Shown: one piece after another, positions 1 through 5,098 of the stretch
How the letters are laid out: every line of letters begins with the position of its first letter
How positions within the stretch are numbered: the stretch's first letter is position 1
Assembly: GCA_023430245.1 (NCBI GenBank)
Contig: JAEZBA010000689.1
Location: forward strand, 1-5,098
Source: Pseudomonadota bacterium
Lineage (GTDB): Bacteria; Pseudomonadota; Alphaproteobacteria; Rhizobiales; Xanthobacteraceae
Reading direction: 5' to 3'
Length of the DNA: 5,098 nt
Notes under the pieces: model-generated
Seen by the model: the letters and a program-made list of their open reading frames with translations, nothing else
What the model was told of the DNA's origin: nothing
Database searches by the model: none
Program-made: the position numbers and the translations under genes

Positions 1-884
1 CACTCATCATGCACCGCAGCCTTGCGCCGGTGCCGCGCGCTTTCCTCCTCGACGAAGCGCAAGTCCTGATCGAACACGATGCGCTCCTCGCCGGCGAGCG
101 CGATGAACCGCTTGCCACGCGCGCGGCCGACCAGCGTGAGATTGGCCTTGCGCGCCAGTTCGACGCCCCAAGCCGTGAAGCCCGAGCGCGACACCAGAAT
201 CGGGATGCCCATACGGACGGTCTTGATCACCATCTCGGAGGTGAGGCGGCCGGTGGGGTAGAAGATCTTGTCATGCGTCGGCATCTTCTGCTGGAACATC
301 CAGCCCGCGATCTTGTCGACGGCGTTGTGGCGGCCGACGTCTTCCATATAGACGAGCGGCTTGTCCTGGTGCGCCAGCACGCAGCCATGAATCGCGCCGG
401 CTTCAAGGTACAGCGACGGCGTGGTGTTGATCTTGTGCGTCAGCGCATAGAGCCATGAGGTGCGCAGCGGCGTCGCCGGCAGCGTGACGCCTTCCAGCGC
501 GTCCATCAGGTCGCCGAAAATCGTGCCCTGCGCGCAGCCGGAGGTCTGTACCCGCTTCTTCAGTTTTTCCTCGTAGTTGGTTTCGCGCTCGGTGCGCACC
601 ACGACGACGGACAGCTCCTCGTCGTAATCGACGCCGGTCACCACATCGTCCGGCTGCAGCATGTTCTGGTTGAGCAGATAGCCGATCGCGAGATAGTCGG
701 GATGATCGGCGATTGTCATCGCGGTCACGATCTCCTGCGCATTCAGGAAGATCGTCAGCGGCCGCTCGACCGTCACCAGCGTCTCGATTTCGGCACCGGT
801 CTGATCGACGCCGCGCACGCGTTCGGTCAGCCGCGGATCGTGCGGGTCCGGAGCGAGCAGATAATCGTCGGCCGCCGTGGTCAT
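1..884 (-). CDS. fdhD: FdhD, formate dehydrogenase accessory sulfurtransferase (3' end cut by window edge)
   Basis: Translating the minus strand from the ATG at 884-882 gives 294 residues without a stop; the last two visible bases are TG, so a TGA directly past the edge is possible and would fit the family length (about 270-290). Family motifs are clear: TSGCAQGT (114-121), GAIHGCV (163-169), EDVGRHNAVDKIAG (181-194), TGRLTSEMV (211-219), SRSGFTAWGVELARKA (232-247) and LTLVGRARG (249-257). FdhD proteins are known to carry sulfur from the cysteine desulfurase IscS to the bis-MGD molybdenum cofactor before it enters formate dehydrogenase, in the cytoplasm. The usual CxxC motif is reduced to one cysteine, C117, with G120 at the second position; another cysteine, C168, sits in the GAIHGC segment where typical FdhDs have small residues. 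The ATG overlaps the ybaB stop as ATGA, so translational coupling is likely. No formate dehydrogenase subunit gene is visible. Confidence 0.93.
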   Translation of the reverse strand, partial: MTTAADDYLLAPDPHDPRLTERVRGVDQTGAEIETLVTVERPLTIFLNAQEIVTAMTIADHPDYLAIGYLLNQNMLQPDDVVTGVDYDEELSVVVVRTERETNYEEKLKKRVQTSGCAQGTIFGDLMDALEGVTLPATPLRTSWLYALTHKINTTPSLYLEAGAIHGCVLAHQDKPLVYMEDVGRHNAVDKIAGWMFQQKMPTHDKIFYPTGRLTSEMVIKTVRMGIPILVSRSGFTAWGVELARKANLTLVGRARGKRFIALAGEERIVFDQDLRFVEEESARHRRKAAVHDE

Positions 885-1207
885 CCGAACGGCAATTTCA
901 TGCCCGGGGGCAGCGGCAGGCCGCCGGTCAGCGCCTGCATCTTCTCCGCCATCACCACTTCAAGCTTCTTGCGGGCGTCGGCATGCGCGGTGACCAGAAG
1001 ATCTTCCACGATTTCCTTCTCGTCCGGCTTCATCAGCGAATCGTCGATCTTCACGCTCTTGAGATCGCCCTTGCCGGACAGCGTCACCTTGACCACGCCG
1101 CCACCGGAAGCACCTTCGACCGATACGGTCTCGAGCTCGGCCTGCATCGACTGCATCTTGGATTGCAGTTCGGCCGCCTTCTTCATCATGCCCATGAAAT
1201 CGGCCAT
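881..1207 (-). CDS. ybaB: YbaB/EbfC family nucleoid-associated protein
   Basis: The product has 108 residues, the normal length for the YbaB/EbfC family. These small homodimeric proteins bind DNA and associate with the nucleoid; their exact role is still loosely defined. Visible hallmarks are the N-terminal helix MADFMGMMKKAAELQSKM with a methionine-rich start, the central GASGGGVVKVTLSGKGDL (32-49) followed by KSVKIDD, the second helix region KEIVEDLLVTAHADARKKLE and the conserved end GLPLPPGMKLPFG. The start at 1207 is supported by AAAGG at 1218-1214, six bases upstream. The gene lies 33 bp after dnaX, the standard partner, and its TGA overlaps the fdhD ATG by four bases. The start codon is in the same reading frame as dnaX, with three stop codons between them. 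Confidence 0.95.
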   Translation of the reverse strand: MADFMGMMKKAAELQSKMQSMQAELETVSVEGASGGGVVKVTLSGKGDLKSVKIDDSLMKPDEKEIVEDLLVTAHADARKKLEVVMAEKMQALTGGLPLPPGMKLPFG

Positions 1208-1249
1208 GTCTCACCTTTCCAAGTTTTACCTGTCCAAATTTTACCTGTC
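1205..1249 (-). repeat. Three tandem 15-bp units spanning the dnaX stop and ybaB start
   Basis: On the minus strand the junction reads as three consecutive 15-base units: GACAGGTAAAATTTG (1249-1235), GACAGGTAAAACTTG (1234-1220) and GAAAGGTGAGACATG (1219-1205). Units 1 and 2 match at 14 of 15 positions; units 2 and 3 match at 11 of 15. Each unit has AGGT. Unit 1 contains the dnaX TAA stop, unit 2 an in-frame TAA, and unit 3 an in-frame TGA, the ybaB ribosome-binding site and the ybaB ATG. The simplest explanation is a local tandem duplication that copied the stop and the AGG-rich segment. Confidence 0.85.
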
Positions 1250-3112
1250 GTTGTCGCTGTCATCGTCGTCAGGATCGATGGGAAGCGCGTCGAACTCCGG
1301 CTCAGCCGTTGGCGGCTCGATTTCGCGCGGGCGTACCGCCACAATCTCCGCGCCAGGAAAGCGTTCCAGCACCGCCTGCACCAGCGGATCGGCGCGCACG
1401 CCGCGCTTCAGCTCGGCGTCCCGCGCATCCATCTGCGCCTTCAAGGTCGGTTGACCCGGCTCGCGCGACAGCACCACCACCCAGGGCCGCCCGGTCCACA
1501 TCGTGAGCTTGCCGGACAGTTCGTTGACCAGGGTCTGGGCGGCGCCGGGTTCGAGTGCGATTTCAAGCTTCCCGTCCTCGCAACGGACCAGCCGCATATC
1601 GCGCTCCAGCGCGGCCTTGATCCGGAGGTCGCGCTTCTCTGCGGCAAGCTGCACCACGGCCTCGAAGCTGCCGAGGACCAGCGGCTGCGGTGACGGCGCG
1701 GTTTGGAGCGGACGAGGCGCTTCGTTCAGCGCCGGCGCCGCCATGGCGCGCGGTCCGCCGCGCGATGTTTCGGAATGCGAGGCTGTCATCGCGACCGGTG
1801 TGGGCGTTCCCGCGAATGGGGCCGATGCCGCGCTGCCGTTGCCGCCATTGCCGCGGGGTGCGGACAGGCTTGCCGCTTCCATCTGCGTGCCGCCGGCGAG
1901 CGCTCGGATTGCTTCGTCCGGGGTCGGCTGGTCGGCGGCATAAGCGATCCGCACCAGCAGCATTTCCGCGGCCGCCACCGGGCGCGCCGCCTGCTGCACC
2001 TCGGTGAGGCCCTTCAGCAGCATCTGCCAGGTTCGCGACAGGATGCGCATCGAGAGTTGCGCCGCGAAGGCGCGGCCGCGCACGCGCTCGGGTTCGCTGA
2101 GCGAGAGATCGTCCGCGACGGACGGAACGAGCTTCACGCGCGTCACGAAATGCGTGAATTCGGCGAGATCGGACAGAATGATGACGGGATCGGCGCCGGA
2201 ATCGTACTGATCGCGCAGTTCCTTCAGCGCGGCGCCGACATCCCCCTTGAGCAGCATCTCGAACAGGTCGACGATGCGCGAGCGATCCGACAGCCCGAGC
2301 ATCTGCCGGATATCCTCGGCGCGCACCTCGCCGGCCGCGTGCGAAATCGCCTGATCGAGGAGCGACAGCGAATCGCGCACCGAGCCCTCCGCCGCACGCG
2401 CGATCAGCGCCAGCGCTTCGGTTTCGACGCTGACGCTTTCCTTCTCGGCGATGCCGGCCAGATGCCGGACCAGAAGATCGCCGTCCACGCGCCGAAGATC
2501 GAACCGCTGACACCGGGACAGCACCGTGATCGGCACTTTTCTGATCTCGGTGGTCGCGAACACGAACTTGGCGTGCGGTGGCGGTTCCTCCAGCGTCTTC
2601 AGCAACGCGTTGAACGCGGCCGTCGACAGCATGTGCACTTCGTCGAGGATATAGACCTTGTAGCGCGCACTCACCGGCGCATAGCGCACCGCGTCGTTGA
2701 TCTGCCGCACGTCATCGACGCCGTTATGCGAGGCGGCATCCATCTCGTGGACATCGATATGCCGGCTCTCGATGATCGCCTGGCAATGCTCACCCATCAC
2801 CGGCATATCGATGGTCGGGCCTTTGATCGACCCGTCCGGCAATTGATAATTCAATGCGCGCGCGAGGATGCGGGCGGTGGTGGTCTTGCCGACGCCGCGG
2901 ACCCCGGTCAGGATCCAGGCTTGCGGGATGCGCCCGGTCTCGAAGGCATTCGAGACGGTTCGGACCATCGCGTCCTGACCGATCAGGTCGGTGAAGGTGG
3001 ATGGCCGGTAGCGGCGCGCCAGCACGCGATAGCCGCCGGCGCCAAGTTCCGGACTTTGTGCCGAACTTTGCGGCGCGGCCAGTCCCGCCGTCTGATTGCT
3101 GGTCTCGCTCAT
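1241..3112 (-). CDS. dnaX: DNA polymerase III subunits gamma/tau (clamp loader)
   Basis: The product is the ATPase of the polymerase III clamp loader, which opens and loads the beta clamp; the longer tau form also links the core polymerase and helicase. From ATG 3112 it has 623 residues. Seen in order: conserved YRVLARRYRP (28-37), Walker A GVRGVGKTT (70-78), Walker B VYILDEVH (153-160), sensor 1 FATTE (185-189), arginine-finger SRC (199-201), sensor 2 GSVRD (243-247), the helical oligomerisation domain to about 403, a Gly/Ala/Pro/Ser-rich linker (about 404-480), a folded C-terminal region (481-598) and an acidic tail DPDDDDSDNDR. The zinc-finger region between Walker A and Walker B keeps only C110. 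An in-frame GTG at 3160 would add 16 basic residues, but it lies close to the ffs 3' end; ATG 3112 has AGGGG four bases upstream and is preferred. No A-AAA-AAG-type slippery site was seen. The gene is flanked by ffs upstream and ybaB downstream. Confidence 0.96.
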   Translation of the reverse strand: MSETSNQTAGLAAPQSSAQSPELGAGGYRVLARRYRPSTFTDLIGQDAMVRTVSNAFETGRIPQAWILTGVRGVGKTTTARILARALNYQLPDGSIKGPTIDMPVMGEHCQAIIESRHIDVHEMDAASHNGVDDVRQINDAVRYAPVSARYKVYILDEVHMLSTAAFNALLKTLEEPPPHAKFVFATTEIRKVPITVLSRCQRFDLRRVDGDLLVRHLAGIAEKESVSVETEALALIARAAEGSVRDSLSLLDQAISHAAGEVRAEDIRQMLGLSDRSRIVDLFEMLLKGDVGAALKELRDQYDSGADPVIILSDLAEFTHFVTRVKLVPSVADDLSLSEPERVRGRAFAAQLSMRILSRTWQMLLKGLTEVQQAARPVAAAEMLLVRIAYAADQPTPDEAIRALAGGTQMEAASLSAPRGNGGNGSAASAPFAGTPTPVAMTASHSETSRGGPRAMAAPALNEAPRPLQTAPSPQPLVLGSFEAVVQLAAEKRDLRIKAALERDMRLVRCEDGKLEIALEPGAAQTLVNELSGKLTMWTGRPWVVVLSREPGQPTLKAQMDARDAELKRGVRADPLVQAVLERFPGAEIVAVRPREIEPPTAEPEFDALPIDPDDDDSDNDR

Positions 3113-3174
3113 GGCGCCCCTGGCGCTTCCGGGTTCGCGGCTCCGGCGCGGCCCGGACACCTCTACTGGCGGCG

Positions 3175-3180
3175 AAAAAA
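3175..3180 (-). terminator. T6 tract after the SRP RNA, possible weak terminator
   Basis: On the minus strand six T residues follow five bases (ACCTC) after the closing CCTCCC arm of the SRP RNA. The long SRP hairpin followed by a U tract could act as an intrinsic terminator. There is no separate compact GC-rich hairpin directly before the T run, so termination may be incomplete and allow read-through into dnaX, whose start lies 62 bases further on. Confidence 0.4.
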
Positions 3181-3185
3181 GAGGT

Positions 3186-3281
3186 GGGAGGCTGACGAGC
3201 GACCCGAACCGGAGCTCGTTAGGGCTGCTTCCTTCCGGACCTGACCCGGTTGGCGAGTGGCTCGCCCACCGCCAACCTCCC
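3186..3281 (-). ncRNA. ffs: Signal recognition particle RNA, small bacterial (4.5S) type
   Basis: The minus strand at 3247-3222 carries the universally conserved SRP RNA apex (GGGTCAGGTCC, then GGAA, then GGAAGCAGCCC), with the GGAA tetraloop at 3236-3233. This is the Ffh (SRP54) and FtsY contact site. The closing stem pairs GGGAGG (3281-3276) with CCTCCC (3191-3186), and the pairing continues inward (UUGGC with GUCAG using G-U wobbles, then further short helices), giving one long hairpin of about 96 nt. This is the length of the small SRP RNA that lacks an Alu domain. With Ffh it directs ribosomes making membrane proteins to the Sec translocon. Ends are inferred from the closing stem and may be off by a few bases. 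It lies just upstream of dnaX on the same strand, as scr does in Bacillus subtilis. Confidence 0.95.
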
Positions 3282-3373
3282 GCGTGTTATATCGGGCCTT
3301 GCCGCCCCGAAAGCAAGCAAAACGGCGCCCGGGGTGATAACCTGACGCGCCCCGCAATGCCTTGGACAATCTC
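3282..3373. other. Divergent spacer between ffs (minus) and the HIT gene (plus)
   Basis: This 92-bp non-coding spacer must hold the start signals for both directions. The minus-strand side contains the ffs -10 candidate. On the plus strand a GATAAC at 3336-3341 resembles a -10 for the HIT-nudC-pfkB cluster, but there is no matching -35 at the correct distance. A short CGGGG/CCCCG inverted repeat surrounds it, with a loop of about 15 bases. No clear operator or terminator is visible. Confidence 0.4.
3286..3316 (-). promoter_or_regulatory. Candidate promoter of ffs (and probably the dnaX operon)
   Basis: On the minus strand a good -10 hexamer, TATAAC (3291-3286), lies five bases before the first base of the SRP closing stem, which is close to the spacing expected for transcription starting at about 3281-3279. 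A TTGCTT at 3316-3311 could serve as a -35, but its 19-bp spacer is longer than the optimal 17. No other promoter-like element was seen between ffs and dnaX, so this promoter may also drive dnaX-ybaB-fdhD by read-through. The -10 is the stronger part of the evidence. Confidence 0.45.
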
Positions 3374-3793
3374 ATGAATTCGGATCAATGGTCGCTGCAC
3401 CCGCAACTTGTGCGGGACACCATCGAACTCGGCGATCTCGCTTTGTCGCGGGTGCTGGTCGCCCGGGACGCGAATTATCCCTGGTTGCTGCTGGTTCCGC
3501 GCCGGCCCGGCATTGTGGAGATCATCGATCTGGCGGAGGTCGAGCAGGCCCAGCTGATGGTGGAAATCGCTCGCGTCAGCCGGGTACTGCAGGCTGTGAC
3601 CCAATGCGACAAGCTCAACGTCGCGGCGCTGGGCAACGCCGTGCCGCAGCTTCATGTGCATGTCATCGCACGCTGCAAGACCGACAAGGCCTGGCCGAAG
3701 CCGGTCTGGGGCGTCGCCCCGCCGCGCGACCATGATTCCAGCGAGATTGACCGCTTCATGGATGCGATGAAGAAGAAACTCTGGGTGTCTTGA
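3374..3793 (+). CDS. HIT-family (histidine triad) nucleotide-binding protein
   Basis: The 139-residue product is a single HIT domain. HIT proteins bind nucleotides and hydrolyse or transfer phosphate from substrates such as dinucleoside polyphosphates or AMP conjugates through a histidine nucleophile; the substrate here cannot be told from sequence. Visible features are WLLLVPRRPG (37-46), DKLNVAALGNAVPQLHVHVIAR (79-100) and the C-terminal WPKPVWG (107-113). The triad usually reads H-x-H-x-H; here it is Q92-L-H94-V-H96, so the first histidine is glutamine while the middle, nucleophilic one (H94) and the third (H96) remain. An in-frame TTG at 3362 would add four residues; ATG 3374, with GGA at 3364-3366, is preferred. 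Its TGA is two bases before the nudC ATG, so the two are almost surely co-transcribed. Confidence 0.9.
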   Translation: MNSDQWSLHPQLVRDTIELGDLALSRVLVARDANYPWLLLVPRRPGIVEIIDLAEVEQAQLMVEIARVSRVLQAVTQCDKLNVAALGNAVPQLHVHVIARCKTDKAWPKPVWGVAPPRDHDSSEIDRFMDAMKKKLWVS

Positions 3794-3795
3794 TC

Positions 3796-4749
3796 ATGCA
3801 AAATGCAATGCGCTTCGGGCCCTGGCCCGCGCTCGGCTATGTCGACAGCCTGCTCGACCGCGCAGCAGCGCGCCGGATCGATCCGGATTTTCTTGAAGCC
3901 TGCTGCGTCAGCGCGGGTTCCGGCTTCTACCTGATCGGCGGCGAGATGATCGTGCTGAAACGGATGGGCGACGCTTTCGATCCGATGTTTTTGCCGGACG
4001 AACTTGCGGCCTTTGCAGCCGTGTCAAACCGGCTGTTTCTTGGCTTGCAGCAGCAAACCGGCCGGTTCGGTCTGTCGCTCGCGCAGGACGTCATCGAGTC
4101 GCTGAAGACCGACGCGCGATTTCATATCGTCGACCTGCGTTCGATCGCGGTGCAGGGACTGGTGGCGCCCGAGCATTTGCCGCCGCTCGCGGAAGCCAAG
4201 GCGCTGCTGCACTGGCATGCGCGCCATCGCTTTTGCAGCAATTGCGGCCATCCCACCAATGTGGTGGAGGGCGGCTGGCGCCGCGATTGTCCGAACTGCA
4301 GGGCACAGCATTTTCCGCGCACCGATCCAGTGGCGATCATGCTCGCGGTGCGCGGCGAGTATTGCCTGATGGGTCGGCAAGCGCATTTCGCGCCAGGCAT
4401 GTGGTCGTGCCTCGCGGGTTTCGTCGAGCCGGGCGAAAGCCTGGAAGAAGCCGCACGGCGCGAAACGCTGGAAGAGGCCGGAATCCGCTGCGGCCGTGTG
4501 CGTTATTTCGCATCGCAACCCTGGCCGTTTCCGTCCTCGCTGATGATCGGCTGTCATGCCGAAGCGATCTCGGATGAGATCGTGGTGGCCCGGGACGAAT
4601 TGGAGGACGCGCGCTGGTTTTCCCGCGACGAGGCCGCGACGATGCTGATGCGCACGCATCCGGACGGGCTCGGTACGCCGCCACCCGTGGCCATCGCCCA
4701 TCACATCATTCGGGCCTGGGTGGAGAAGGGCGACGATGTCTTTGCCTGA
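3796..4749 (+). CDS. nudC: NADH pyrophosphatase / NAD-RNA decapping Nudix hydrolase
   Basis: The 317-residue product shows the full NudC architecture. An N-terminal variable domain (1-130) is followed by a zinc ribbon with C147-x2-C150 and C165-x2-C168, then the Nudix box G208-FVEPG-E214-SLEEAAR-RE-TLEEAGI (208-230), and the NudC signature SQPWPFPSS (240-248) just after it. The family splits NAD(H) into NMN(H) and AMP, and in E. coli it also removes NAD caps from the 5' ends of RNA. The conserved glutamates (E223, E226, E227) bind the catalytic metal ions. ATG 3796 is chosen; a TTG at 3790 overlapping the HIT stop as TTGA would add two residues, and ATG 3808 would remove four. No strong ribosome-binding site distinguishes these starts, so translation may be coupled to the HIT gene. 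The 3' end overlaps the next gene by 14 bases. Confidence 0.95.
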   Translation: MQNAMRFGPWPALGYVDSLLDRAAARRIDPDFLEACCVSAGSGFYLIGGEMIVLKRMGDAFDPMFLPDELAAFAAVSNRLFLGLQQQTGRFGLSLAQDVIESLKTDARFHIVDLRSIAVQGLVAPEHLPPLAEAKALLHWHARHRFCSNCGHPTNVVEGGWRRDCPNCRAQHFPRTDPVAIMLAVRGEYCLMGRQAHFAPGMWSCLAGFVEPGESLEEAARRETLEEAGIRCGRVRYFASQPWPFPSSLMIGCHAEAISDEIVVARDELEDARWFSRDEAATMLMRTHPDGLGTPPPVAIAHHIIRAWVEKGDDVFA

Positions 4750-5098
4750 CCAGGCGCGAGGCAAGCTGATCGTCTGCGCCGGAATGGCGGTCATGGATCA
4801 TGTCTACCGCCTGGCGGCTTTTCCGGTTCCCGGCGCGAAGACCCGCGCCCAGGACTTCTTTTCGGTGCTGGGCGGATGCGCCGCGAATGCTGCGATCGCG
4901 ATCAGCCGTCTTGGCGGACGGGCCCGCGTAGTCTCGCCGCTGGGCGGACCGGCCGGGCAGGATCTGACGGGCGATAACGTGGTTGCGAAGCTTGCGCGCG
5001 ATGCGATCGATGTCGCGCATGTCGTGCGCCTCGACGGAGCGGTCTCGTCGCGATCCTCTATCTTCATCTCGGGCGATGGCGAACGGACTATTGTGAGC
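4736..5098 (+). CDS. PfkB/ribokinase-family carbohydrate kinase (5' part, cut by window edge)
   Basis: An open frame from ATG 4736 runs to the window end without a stop, giving 121 residues of a protein that normally has about 300. The pattern is typical of the N-terminal half of PfkB-family kinases: a beta strand with a small-residue turn LIVCAGMAVMDHV (11-23), then the family signature GGCAANAAIAISRLGG (46-61), followed by ARVVSPLGGPAGQDLTGD (63-80) and the strand SSRSSIFISGDGERTIV (104-120). These enzymes phosphorylate sugars, nucleosides or related alcohols with ATP. The catalytic aspartate and ATP-binding motifs lie in the missing C-terminal half, so the substrate cannot be named. AAGGG five bases before the ATG is a good ribosome-binding site. 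The start overlaps the nudC end by 14 bases in another frame, indicating an operon. Confidence 0.9.
   Translation, partial: MSLPDQARGKLIVCAGMAVMDHVYRLAAFPVPGAKTRAQDFFSVLGGCAANAAIAISRLGGRARVVSPLGGPAGQDLTGDNVVAKLARDAIDVAHVVRLDGAVSSRSSIFISGDGERTIVS

Noticed and set aside
9..458. Plus-strand open frame of 149 codons
   Set aside because: It is antisense to fdhD, whose conserved motifs are unmistakable on the minus strand.
713..1693. Plus-strand open frame of 326 codons opposite fdhD, ybaB and the dnaX 3' end
   Set aside because: It crosses three real minus-strand genes and has shadow-like composition, with no domain or ribosome-binding site of note.
3113..3160. GTG start adding 16 residues to DnaX
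   Set aside because: The extension is basic and low-complexity, unlike DnaX N termini, and begins next to the SRP RNA 3' end; ATG 3112 has a better-placed ribosome-binding site.
1703..3244. Long plus-strand open frame of 513 codons opposite dnaX
   Set aside because: It lies fully antisense to a clearly recognised dnaX and is rich in Arg, His and Gly as expected for a GC-rich shadow frame; it shows no recognisable domain.
3324..3357. Imperfect GC-rich inverted repeats in the divergent spacer as a possible operator or terminator
   Set aside because: The stems are only about five base pairs of GC-rich sequence with a long loop and no T tract, which is expected by chance at this GC content.
3357..3377. 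Tiny upstream frame MPWTIS whose TGA overlaps the HIT ATG as ATGA
   Set aside because: Six codons without a clear ribosome-binding site; such overlaps occur by chance and nothing supports translation.
4024..4794. Minus-strand open frame of 256 codons opposite nudC
   Set aside because: It is a shadow of nudC, which has an intact zinc ribbon, Nudix box and SQPWPFPSS signature.

Overview
The window is a compact stretch of ordinary chromosome from a GC-rich alphaproteobacterium. The protein sequences (an FdhD variant with TSGCAQGT, a DnaX without a complete zinc-finger cysteine set, a HIT protein with PQLHVHVIAR) look most like the Bradyrhizobium/Rhodopseudomonas/Afipia/Nitrobacter group of Hyphomicrobiales. 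This assignment is by recognition, not by a search. No mobile element, CRISPR array, tRNA or rRNA is visible, and almost every base lies in or next to a gene.

Left and middle (1-3281) are read on the minus strand. In order of transcription they are: the SRP RNA gene ffs (about 3281-3186), dnaX (clamp-loader tau subunit, 3112-1241), ybaB/ebfC (nucleoid-associated protein, 1207-881) and fdhD (sulfurtransferase for formate dehydrogenase maturation, 884 to beyond base 1). The order SRP RNA, dnaX, ybaB is an old bacterial arrangement also known from Bacillus. The usual next gene, recR, is not there. Instead fdhD follows, with its ATG overlapping the ybaB stop codon. The dnaX-ybaB junction consists of three 15-bp tandem units that carry three in-frame stop codons, the ybaB ribosome-binding site and the ybaB start.

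A divergent spacer of about 90 bp (3282-3373) separates ffs from a plus-strand cluster: a HIT-family protein (3374-3793), nudC (NADH pyrophosphatase / NAD-RNA decapping Nudix enzyme, 3796-4749) and the first 121 codons of a PfkB-family carbohydrate kinase (4736 to the window end). The three are spaced or overlapped by only a few bases and are probably co-transcribed. Two of them hydrolyse or transfer nucleotide phosphates and the third is a sugar or nucleoside kinase, so a nucleotide or sugar-phosphate salvage or housekeeping theme is plausible but not proven.

I see no undescribed system here. The points worth a second look are local: the tandem repeat at the dnaX-ybaB junction, fdhD in the place of recR, missing canonical cysteines in FdhD and DnaX, a replaced first histidine in the HIT motif, and the absence of a dnaX frameshift site.
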